Shown here piece by piece: positions 1 to 5,031 of a stretch of 5,031 nucleotides of DNA. The stretch covers positions 1 to 5,031 of the forward strand of contig CAKSUE010000078.1 of NCBI GenBank assembly GCA_934501135.1, given 5' to 3'. The notes under the pieces are model-generated. The model had not been told where the DNA came from and did no database searches. It saw only the letters and a list, made by a program, of their open reading frames with translations. Position numbers and translations under genes: made by a program. Positions within the stretch are counted from its first letter, which is position 1; each line of letters starts with the position of its first letter. This DNA comes from an uncultured Eubacteriales bacterium (GTDB lineage Bacteria > Bacillota > Clostridia > Oscillospirales > Acutalibacteraceae).

Positions 1-21
1 AACATATACACTATAACATGA

Positions 22-58
22 TAAACCTTATTTTTTAAATGTCAAGTGTAAAGGTTTA
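22..58. repeat. Inverted repeat, 8-bp arms with a 21-base loop
   Basis: TAAACCTT (22-29) is the exact reverse complement of AAGGTTTA (51-58). The loop is long and no T run follows on either strand, so it does not look like a terminator. It could be an operator or chance symmetry in AT-rich DNA. Confidence 0.3.
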
Positions 59-92
59 ATCATACTAAATTTAAATAAAATTTAATATATCA

Positions 93-114
93 TTATATCT
101 TATTAAAGATATAA
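93..114. repeat. Perfect inverted repeat, 9-bp arms with a 4-base loop
   Basis: TTATATCTT (93-101) and AAGATATAA (106-114) are exact reverse complements around the loop ATTA. There is no T tract after it in either direction, so an intrinsic terminator is unlikely. The size and symmetry would suit a dimeric regulator, but it lies over 100 bases upstream of the likely exonuclease promoter and I do not recognise it as a Fur, PerR or LexA box. Chance is possible in such AT-rich sequence. Confidence 0.4.
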
Positions 115-180
115 CATATATTTATTAGACTAAATATTAAGATTTTATTCCCTTTATTTGAATAAATATACATATACTTG

Positions 181-210
181 TTGACTAACCATTAAATAGA
201 TTCTTTTAAT
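181..210 (+). promoter_or_regulatory. Candidate sigma-A promoter (upstream of the two)
   Basis: TTGACT at 181-186 matches five of six -35 consensus bases. TTTAAT at 205-210 matches five of six -10 bases. The spacer is 18 bases. It would start transcription around 217, about 85 bases before the exonuclease start. It overlaps the next candidate, and both could be used. Confidence 0.35.
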
Positions 211-221
211 TTATTTTTAAA

Positions 222-232
222 TGTGATATAAT
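222..232 (+). promoter_or_regulatory. Extended -10 promoter for the exonuclease gene
   Basis: TATAAT at 227-232 is a perfect -10 hexamer. It is preceded by TG at 224-225 with one base between (TGNTATAAT), the extended -10 form common in Gram-positive bacteria. No good -35 lies 16-18 bases upstream, which such promoters tolerate. Transcription should begin near the G run at 238-240, giving a leader of roughly 62 bases before the ATG at 302. Confidence 0.6.
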
Positions 233-256
233 TTATTGGGTATTAATTAAAATAAG

Positions 257-262
257 GGAGGT
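257..262 (+). promoter_or_regulatory. Strong Shine-Dalgarno core displaced from the exonuclease start
   Basis: GGAGGT (inside AAGGGAGGT, 254-262) is a perfect complement to the 3' end of 16S rRNA. The next ATG is at 302, 39 bases further on, and no ATG, GTG or TTG lies between in any frame. The bases just before 302 (CTCAAAAATCAT) contain no Shine-Dalgarno of their own. The other genes on this strand have their sites 7-8 bases from the start codon, so this arrangement is unusual. Confidence 0.55.
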
Positions 263-266
263 TTAA

Positions 267-291
267 AGGCATATTTAGAATAAATACGTCT
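267..291 (+). promoter_or_regulatory. Leader hairpin between Shine-Dalgarno and start codon
   Basis: Bases 267-277 can pair with 281-291 around the loop GAA: ten pairs, one of them G-U, with one internal A-C mismatch at 271/287. Six of the pairs nearest the loop are A-T only, so the helix is marginally stable. If folded it removes 25 bases and leaves 14 unpaired bases between the site at 257-262 and the ATG at 302. This is an inference from base pairing by eye; no energy was calculated. Confidence 0.35.
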
Positions 292-301
292 CAAAAATCA
301 T

Positions 302-1051
302 ATGAAATTAATATCATGGAATGTTAATGGCCTAAGAGCCTGCTTAAATAAAGGATTTATCGATTATTTTAAAAGCACTGATCCAGACTTTTTTTGCATA
401 CAAGAAACAAAAATGAATCCCTCTCAAGCTGATATTAATATTGATGGATATTTTCAATATTGGAATAGCGCTGAAAAAAATGGATATTCTGGAACTGCAA
501 TATTTACAAAACATAAGCCATTATCTGTTAAGAACGATATTGACATAGAAATGCATTCACATGAGGGACGAGTAATCACTTTAGAAATGGAAAATTTCTT
601 TTTAGTTAATTGTTACACTCCTAACTCCAAAGAAAAGTTGGCTAGATTAGATTACAGGATGCTTTGGGAGGACGATTTTAGAAATTATCTTGTATCTCTC
701 GATAAATTAAAACCCGTAATACTATGTGGGGACTTAAATGTTGCTCATAATGAAATTGATTTAAAAAATCCTAAAACAAATAGAAGAAATGCTGGTTTTT
801 CTGATGAAGAGAGGAATAAAATGACCCTGCTTCTAAACTCAGGATTTGTTGATACCTTTAGGTACTTTTATCCTGAAAAATCAGGTATATATTCATGGTG
901 GTCTTATAGATTTAATGCAAGAAAAAATAATGCTGGATGGCGTATTGATTATTTTATTGTATCTGAACGCTTTATAAAAAATATAAAAGATTCTATCATT
1001 CATGATGATGTATTGGGAAGTGATCATTGTCCTGTTGAAATTATTATTTAA
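302..1051 (+). CDS. exoA: Exodeoxyribonuclease III / AP endonuclease (ExoA/XthA family)
   Basis: A 249-residue protein, the normal length for bacterial ExoA. It should cut DNA 5' to abasic sites and remove damaged 3' ends in cytoplasmic base-excision repair, using Mg2+. The whole exonuclease-endonuclease-phosphatase fold is present with its landmarks: SWNVNGLRA near the N terminus (metal-site N7), IQETK with the metal ligand E35, the YTPN loop (Y105), GDLNVAH with D144 and N146, GWRIDYF (D216) and the C-terminal GSDHCP with the catalytic pair D241-H242. Nothing essential is missing. ATG 302 is chosen because MKLISWNVNG is the usual family N terminus and an in-frame stop lies just upstream at 281-283. 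Translation signals are odd: the only strong ribosome site is 39 bases upstream. The gene stands alone in function; the ABC operon begins 52 bases after its stop and no terminator separates them, so read-through is likely. Confidence 0.96.
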   Translation: MKLISWNVNGLRACLNKGFIDYFKSTDPDFFCIQETKMNPSQADINIDGYFQYWNSAEKNGYSGTAIFTKHKPLSVKNDIDIEMHSHEGRVITLEMENFFLVNCYTPNSKEKLARLDYRMLWEDDFRNYLVSLDKLKPVILCGDLNVAHNEIDLKNPKTNRRNAGFSDEERNKMTLLLNSGFVDTFRYFYPEKSGIYSWWSYRFNARKNNAGWRIDYFIVSERFIKNIKDSIIHDDVLGSDHCPVEIII

Positions 1052-1063
1052 ATTCTTTATAAA
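1035..1063 (+). promoter_or_regulatory. Candidate sigma-A promoter for the ABC operon
   Basis: TTGAAA (1035-1040) and TATAAA (1058-1063) each match five of six consensus bases and are separated by exactly 17 bases. The -35 lies inside the last codons of the exonuclease gene. The start of transcription would be near 1070, leaving a leader of about 34 bases before the ATG at 1104. The -10 sits in the perfect palindrome CTTTATAAAG (1055-1064), which may be coincidental. Confidence 0.5.
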
Positions 1064-1090
1064 GTGATTTATTATTAAACTTAGTACAAA

Positions 1091-1095
1091 AGGAG
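1091..1095 (+). promoter_or_regulatory. Ribosome binding site deciding the ATPase start
   Basis: AGGAG at 1091-1095 lies 8 bases before ATG 1104, an ideal distance. An in-frame GTG at 1095 would start three codons earlier, but it overlaps the last base of this site and so cannot be served by it. ATG 1104 is therefore the better start. Confidence 0.8.
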
Positions 1096-1103
1096 TGAAA
1101 ACT

Positions 1104-2201
1104 ATGGTAGAAGTAAAAAATCTTTTTAAGAGTTATGGAAATAAATTGGCACTCGATAATGTTAGCTTCTCGGTTAGTGAAGGTGAAATTCTAGGCTTTT
1201 TAGGTCCTAACGGAGCTGGTAAATCTACCACTATGAACATTATCTCTGGTTATCTTTCTTCAACAGAAGGAACAATTAGCATTGATAATTGCGATATTTT
1301 CGATGATCCTATTAATGCAAAATCAAAAATAGGATATCTTCCAGAACAGCCTCCACTATATTTGGATATGACTGTGGATGCATATTTAAAATTTATGTTT
1401 GATCTAAAAAAAGTAAAATTGCCAAAAGAAGATCATATTGCCGACATTTGTGAATTAGTAAAAATAAGTGATGTTAGAAAGAGGCTAATTAAAAATTTAT
1501 CTAAGGGTTTCAAGCAAAGAGTAGGTTTAGCTCAGGCTCTTCTAGGAAATCCACCTGTTTTAATTTTGGATGAGCCAACTGTTGGATTAGATCCTAAACA
1601 AATAATAGAAATAAGAAATCTTATAACAGAACTTGGTAAAAAACATACTATAATTCTTTCATCGCATGTATTACCTGAAATACAAGCAATATGTGATAGA
1701 ATAGTTGTTATTAATAAGGGTAGAGTTATTGCTGATGATACCACCGAAAACTTATCTAAGCGTTTAAATCAATCTGAAAGTTATATTGTTCAGATATATG
1801 GTGAACCCGATAAAATTACAAGCGCTCTTAAAGAAATTCACGGTGTTGTATCTATTGAAAGAAACTCTGAAAAAGAAGAAAATTTATTTGAATATAATAT
1901 ATGTGTTAACCCTGACAGTTCAATTGACATACGAAAAGAGATATTTAAAAAATTAACTGAAATAGAGGCTCCTCTTGTAAAAATTGAGGAATCTAAACTT
2001 GATCTTGAGGAAATATTCCTAAAACTAACAGACAATGATGTTTCTAAGTTAGAGTTAGAAAATAAAAATATCGATACCTCAGTAGACATAAGTGAAAAAA
2101 ACGCTGAATTCACAGAACAAAATAATTCTAAAAAATTAGATGATGAAGAACTGGATTCTAATATACCCAACAAAGAATCTGAGTGCGGAGGTGAAAACTA
2201 A
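1104..2201 (+). CDS. ABC-2 type transporter ATP-binding protein, GldA-like
   Basis: A 365-residue cytoplasmic ATPase that should power the permease encoded next. Counting from ATG 1104, the nucleotide-binding domain has Walker A GPNGAGKST (34-42), the Q-loop region IGYLPEQPPLY (76-86), the signature LSKGF (132-136), Walker B VLILDEP with catalytic E157, D-loop GLDP (161-164) and switch H188. The LSKGFKQRVGLAQAL form of the signature is typical of the GldA/ABC-2 branch. A second small domain (about 225-309) ends in the usual LEEIFLKLT. Beyond it comes an extra tail of about 56 residues (310-365), low in complexity and strongly acidic (17 Asp/Glu against 6 Lys/Arg), which most relatives would not need for catalysis. 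The stop codon overlaps the ATG of the permease by one base (TAATG), so translation is coupled. The GldA name reflects similarity to Flavobacterium gliding proteins; the exported substrate is unknown. Confidence 0.93.
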   Translation: MVEVKNLFKSYGNKLALDNVSFSVSEGEILGFLGPNGAGKSTTMNIISGYLSSTEGTISIDNCDIFDDPINAKSKIGYLPEQPPLYLDMTVDAYLKFMFDLKKVKLPKEDHIADICELVKISDVRKRLIKNLSKGFKQRVGLAQALLGNPPVLILDEPTVGLDPKQIIEIRNLITELGKKHTIILSSHVLPEIQAICDRIVVINKGRVIADDTTENLSKRLNQSESYIVQIYGEPDKITSALKEIHGVVSIERNSEKEENLFEYNICVNPDSSIDIRKEIFKKLTEIEAPLVKIEESKLDLEEIFLKLTDNDVSKLELENKNIDTSVDISEKNAEFTEQNNSKKLDDEELDSNIPNKESECGGEN

Positions 2202-2905
2202 TGTTAGCTATTATAAAAAGAGAAATAAAGACATATTTTTCTTCAGCAATAGGATATGTCTTTCTAGCGATATTCTTTGCATTAGAAGGATGGATTTTTT
2301 CTGCATCTTCTTTATATTCAAATAATTCAAGTTTGACTTATGTATATAAGTATCTTTTTATATTTACTTGTTTTGTTGTTCCTATTCTTACAATGAGACT
2401 AATCAGTGAAGACAAAAAGCAAAAAACCGACCAAGCACTTTATACAGCACCAATTAGAATTTCTTCAATTGCGTTAGGTAAATTTATATCTGCAGTAATT
2501 GTATTTACTATTGCAATTTCAATTACACTTGTATATGCATTAGTTATATCTTTCTTTACAATGCCAGAATGGCCTGTAGTTATCGGTAGCTTTATTGGAA
2601 TTTTACTGTTTGGATCCTCATTAATTTCTATTGGTGTGTTTCTTTCTTCTTTAACAGAGAATCAGGTTATAGCTGCCATTAGCACTCTTGGCGTAGGGTT
2701 ATTTGTAATATTTATGGATTCTATTACATCTACTATTAAAATAAAATTTATAAAATCGGCTTTAACGTCTTTATCATTTAATAATCACTACCAAAACTTT
2801 TCTTTAGGAATATTTAATTTCACCGATATAATATTCTTTTTAACTGTTTCAGCACTGTTTATTTTTCTAACTGTTTATGTTTTAGATAAAAAAAGATGGA
2901 ATTGA
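2201..2905 (+). CDS. ABC-2 type transporter permease, GldF-like
   Basis: A 234-residue integral membrane protein, probably the channel-forming partner of the preceding ATPase and working as a dimer. Six hydrophobic segments are visible at about 16-37, 48-66, 94-119, 126-149, 153-173 and 208-229. The short basic N terminus (IIKREIKTYF) and the cytoplasmic loop PILTMRLISEDKKQKTDQ (61-78), followed by ALYTAPI, are hallmarks of the GldF/ABC-2 permease group and probably contact the ATPase. The segment NNHYQNFSLGIFNFTD before the last helix is also typical. The protein ends in the basic sequence DKKRWN on the inside. Its ATG overlaps the ATPase stop by one base, with GGAGGTG at 2187-2193 seven bases upstream, so the two subunits should be made in step. 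The next gene starts 13 bases after its stop. What it moves cannot be told from sequence. Confidence 0.9.
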   Translation: MLAIIKREIKTYFSSAIGYVFLAIFFALEGWIFSASSLYSNNSSLTYVYKYLFIFTCFVVPILTMRLISEDKKQKTDQALYTAPIRISSIALGKFISAVIVFTIAISITLVYALVISFFTMPEWPVVIGSFIGILLFGSSLISIGVFLSSLTENQVIAAISTLGVGLFVIFMDSITSTIKIKFIKSALTSLSFNNHYQNFSLGIFNFTDIIFFLTVSALFIFLTVYVLDKKRWN

Positions 2906-2918
2906 GAGGAGTGATTAT

Positions 2919-4424
2919 ATGGAAAAGCAAAAAAATAATCAGAATGCAAATAAAGCAGCATCTGATGATACTAAAACAAAAAATAAAATTAGTAATTATT
3001 TTAAGAATAAAAGAAAAAGGCGAGGAGCTATATCAACTACAATTACAGTTTTAGTTATAGTAGCCACAATACTTATTAATCTTGGAGCTTCTGCTCTTGA
3101 CGATAAGTATAACTTAAGTTTAGACTTAACAAAAAACCATTCCTTTAAATTAACGGACCAGTCAAAAGAGTTCATAAAAAATATTGATAAAAATGTTGAA
3201 ATAGCAATCCTTGCAACTGAAGAAAATTTTGTAGCAAATGGTGATTATTTCATACAAGCTAATTCTGTTATAAAAGATTATGAAAGAAATTCAGATAAAA
3301 TAGAAGTTAAATATATAGATTTAGATAGTAACCCAGCATATGTAAATAATTATCCCAACGAGCAACTTACGGATAACTCTGTTATCGTAAGCTGCGGCGA
3401 TAAGTATAAAGTAGTAACAGTACAAGACTTATTTAATATTCAGTCTTCTTATTATGGCTCTATTATTTCTGCATCCGAAGCTGAACAAGCTATGACTTCT
3501 GCTATTATGTTTGTTTTAAATGATAATCCAACAAAAATATCGGTCATTAGCGGATATGGAGAAGGAGATTCATATGCATTTGTATCGTTATTAACTAAAA
3601 ACAATTACGAGGTTAATACAGTTGATATTTTGTCTGAAGACATTCCTGCTGATTCTGCAATGGCTATTGTATTTTCTCCAGATAGAGATTACGACAGCGA
3701 TGGAATAAGCAAATTAGAAAAATATCTTAATAACGATGGTAATTTCGGTAAAAACCTTTTTGTTATTTTAAACCCGCAAAAAGATGATCAAGAAAATCTT
3801 AACAGATTCTTAGAATCTTGGAATATAAAGGTTGGCGATGGACTAGTATTTGATACAAATTCAAAGAATTTATTAGTATCGGGAAGTCCATATTATGCTA
3901 AACATGAATACGTAGACGAAGAATTTTCTGAGGGAGTCTCTAACACAAACATACCAGTAACAATACCTTTTGCAAAACCTTTGGAAATTTTAGACACTAA
4001 CGTTGTCCGCACTTTACTCCAAAGCTCGGAAACATCTGGAGTTATACCAAGCTCTGCAGATGAAAACTGGGTACCTAGCGATGAAGATATGAAAGGTCCT
4101 ATCCCATCAATGGTAATCTCAAATAAAAATAACGAAGCTGATTTAAAGTCTTCAGTAACCGTTGTAGCATCTGAAGCAGCTTTTGACTCACAGATTTTAT
4201 CTAGAACAGCTCTTAACAATTCATCATATTTCATTAACTCTGTTAATATTATTACAGAAAAAGAAGATTCTGGCATAACCATAGAATCTAAAACGATAGA
4301 TCGTAATGAACTATCTATAACTGCATTCCAAGCTACTGTATTAGGTGCTATATTTGTTATAAGTATTCCTCTGGCATTACTTATAACAGGATTAATTGTA
4401 TGGATACGCAGAAGAAATCTATAA
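2919..4424 (+). CDS. Membrane-anchored GldG-like ABC transporter accessory protein
   Basis: A 501-residue protein of the GldG family (ABC_transp_aux, containing the GIFT-type domain known from GldG and IFT52). Residues 1-36 are polar and very basic (NKRKRRG just before the membrane) and should be cytoplasmic. Helix 1 spans about 37-58, a large domain of some 410 residues lies outside, and helix 2 (about 469-495) ends in the basic anchor WIRRRNL. After helix 1 comes the family motif SLDLTKNHSFKLTDQS (67-82). Further family marks are ASEAEQAMTSAI (185-196), SGYGEGD (211-217, equivalent to the usual GHGE) and NSSYFINSVNIITEKED (434-450). No catalytic triad is evident, and the domain is thought to support the transporter rather than act as an enzyme. 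AGGAG at 2907-2911 sits 7 bases before the start. It is the last gene of the operon, with the terminator 33 bases after its stop. Many similar operons carry one more subunit (DUF4340); none is present here. Confidence 0.9.
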   Translation: MEKQKNNQNANKAASDDTKTKNKISNYFKNKRKRRGAISTTITVLVIVATILINLGASALDDKYNLSLDLTKNHSFKLTDQSKEFIKNIDKNVEIAILATEENFVANGDYFIQANSVIKDYERNSDKIEVKYIDLDSNPAYVNNYPNEQLTDNSVIVSCGDKYKVVTVQDLFNIQSSYYGSIISASEAEQAMTSAIMFVLNDNPTKISVISGYGEGDSYAFVSLLTKNNYEVNTVDILSEDIPADSAMAIVFSPDRDYDSDGISKLEKYLNNDGNFGKNLFVILNPQKDDQENLNRFLESWNIKVGDGLVFDTNSKNLLVSGSPYYAKHEYVDEEFSEGVSNTNIPVTIPFAKPLEILDTNVVRTLLQSSETSGVIPSSADENWVPSDEDMKGPIPSMVISNKNNEADLKSSVTVVASEAAFDSQILSRTALNNSSYFINSVNIITEKEDSGITIESKTIDRNELSITAFQATVLGAIFVISIPLALLITGLIVWIRRRNL

Positions 4425-4457
4425 TTATACACATAGAGATTGCTTTTAGTTACACAG

Positions 4458-4505
4458 CAAAACCTTCACTACTTGTTGATAGTGAAGGTTTTGTTTATTT
4501 TTTTT
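4458..4505 (+). terminator. Strong intrinsic terminator of the ABC operon
   Basis: CAAAACCTTCACTA (4458-4471) and TAGTGAAGGTTTTG (4480-4493) form a perfect 14-bp stem with an 8-base loop. It can be extended by a G-U and an A-T pair at 4457/4494 and 4456/4495. TTTATTTTTTTT follows directly (4494-4505). On the plus strand this is a textbook terminator. Read from the minus strand the stem is preceded by A residues but followed by CTGTGTAACT, with no T run, so it should stop the opposing aminotransferase transcript less well. Confidence 0.93.
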
Positions 4506-5031
4506 CTTTTTGGATTTTTTCAATTGAAGCTATTTTAATAGCTATACAAAATAATTCCATGGCTTTTTCTAATTCCTCTACAGGAGGATAAGTTGGAGCT
4601 ATTCTTATGTTTCTATCGTCTTGATCTTTTCCTTTAGGATAAGTAGCGCCGGCAGGAGTTAAAACAAGACCTGCAGCTTTACAGAGTTCCACAGTCCTTT
4701 TTGCGCAGTTCTGCATAACGTCTACACTTATAAAGTATCCCCCATTAGGATTAGTCCAGTTAACTAAGTTAGTGCCCTCAAAATTCATTTTCAGCTTGTT
4801 TACAACCATTTCAAACTTGGGTTTAAGAATTTCTTTATGTTTTTTCATATGTTCCAACATACCATCAAAATTCTTGAAAAAGTGTATATGCCTTAACTGA
4901 TTTATTTTATCATAACCTATAGTTTGAATAGAATATCTCTTTTTAAAGACATTTAAGTTTTCAGGAGAGGCTGCCATCGCCGCAACGCCTGAGCCCGGAA
5001 ACGTAATTTTTGAAGTAGAGCAGAATACAAT
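4495..5031 (-). CDS. PLP-dependent class I/II aminotransferase, C-terminal part (AspAT-like)
   Basis: The last 178 residues of an enzyme that probably has somewhat over 400; the N-terminal part lies beyond the right edge. The frame stays open to base 5031, so the Met at 4975-4977 is internal and not the start. The fragment begins with IVFCSTSKITFPGSGVA, in which Lys (codon 5008-5010) is the expected Schiff-base lysine for pyridoxal phosphate. Further on are NPNGGYF and RNIRIAPTYPP, whose second Arg (codon 4603-4605) is the expected substrate carboxylate-binding residue. The SKITFPGSGVA form suggests the MocR-type/subgroup Ic aspartate aminotransferases (PF12897) rather than classical AspC; the amino donor is not certain. 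The enzyme should be cytoplasmic and act in amino-acid metabolism. It ends with the lysine-rich KIQKEKK, encoded by the T run of the opposing terminator, and converges on the ABC operon. Confidence 0.88.
   Translation of the reverse strand: MVFCSTSKITFPGSGVAAMAASPENLNVFKKRYSIQTIGYDKINQLRHIHFFKNFDGMLEHMKKHKEILKPKFEMVVNKLKMNFEGTNLVNWTNPNGGYFISVDVMQNCAKRTVELCKAAGLVLTPAGATYPKGKDQDDRNIRIAPTYPPVEELEKAMELFCIAIKIASIEKIQKEKK

Larger units (their letters stand above)
1..301. other. AT-rich non-coding region upstream of the exonuclease gene
   Basis: No coding frame with recognisable protein features is visible on either strand. The stretch is very AT-rich, so short promoter-like matches are expected by chance. 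What stands out is listed separately: inverted repeats at 22-58 and 93-114, promoter candidates at 181-232, a strong Shine-Dalgarno core at 257-262 and a hairpin at 267-291. The last 60 or so bases are probably the 5' untranslated leader of the exonuclease mRNA. No tRNA or known riboswitch shape was recognised. Confidence 0.75.

Noticed and set aside
178..190. GTTGACTAAC as a possible operator or SOS box
   Set aside because: The arms are only three bases and do not match the Gram-positive LexA box (GAAC-N4-GTTC); TTGACT is better read as a -35 element.
1095..1103. GTG start three codons earlier for the ATPase
   Set aside because: The GTG overlaps the only ribosome binding site, while ATG 1104 has ideal spacing from it.
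1838..2173. Serine-rich open frame antisense to the ATPase tail
   Set aside because: The composition mirrors the acidic GAA/GAT-rich codons on the other strand, and no start signal or family motif is present.
3893..4432. Long open frame (179 codons) antisense to the GldG-like gene
   Set aside because: It lies wholly opposite a well-supported gene, shows no recognisable motif, and has no clear ribosome site. It is best explained as a by-product of the codon usage of the sense gene.
4400..4591. Small plus-strand frame running from the end of the GldG-like gene through the terminator
   Set aside because: It crosses the terminator hairpin and T run and overlaps the aminotransferase gene, and has no convincing ribosome site.
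4975..4977. Met codon as the start of a 160-residue minus-strand protein
   Set aside because: The frame continues upstream through the PLP-lysine motif STSKITFPGSG to the window edge, so this Met is internal to a larger aminotransferase.

Overview
The window looks like a piece of chromosome from a low-GC Gram-positive bacterium, most likely a member of the Clostridia. The evidence is very AT-rich DNA, AT-ending codons, strong GGAGG-type ribosome binding sites, a Bacillus ExoA-like exonuclease III, and an intrinsic terminator with a long T run. The species cannot be named from the sequence alone.

Layout from left to right: (1) positions 1-301 are non-coding and very AT-rich. They hold two inverted repeats, two candidate promoters and an unusual leader in which a strong Shine-Dalgarno sequence lies far from the start codon. 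(2) 302-1051 encodes a full-length exodeoxyribonuclease III / AP endonuclease of the ExoA/XthA family. (3) 1104-4424 is a compact three-gene unit on the same strand. It encodes an ABC-2 type ATPase (GldA-like), its six-helix permease (GldF-like) and a membrane-anchored extracytoplasmic accessory protein (GldG-like). A good promoter candidate (TTGAAA-N17-TATAAA) overlaps the end of the exonuclease gene, and the unit closes with a strong intrinsic terminator at 4458-4505. (4) 4495-5031, on the minus strand and cut by the window edge, is the C-terminal part of a PLP-dependent class I/II aminotransferase. It converges on the ABC operon.

The three ABC genes should form one membrane complex: ATP hydrolysis by the GldA-like subunit drives the GldF-like permease, with the GldG-like protein on the outer face. 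The names come from Flavobacterium gliding genes. This organism shows no other gliding genes here, and the substrate of such Gram-positive systems cannot be read from the sequence. The exonuclease acts in base-excision DNA repair and the aminotransferase in amino-acid metabolism, so the three blocks look like ordinary neighbours rather than one pathway.

I see no CRISPR array, mobile element, phage gene, tRNA or rRNA. The least ordinary points are the displaced Shine-Dalgarno with a hairpin between it and the exonuclease start, the acidic tail on the ATPase, the GldAFG set ending in a terminator with no further subunit, and the terminator whose T run is also coding sequence of the opposing gene.
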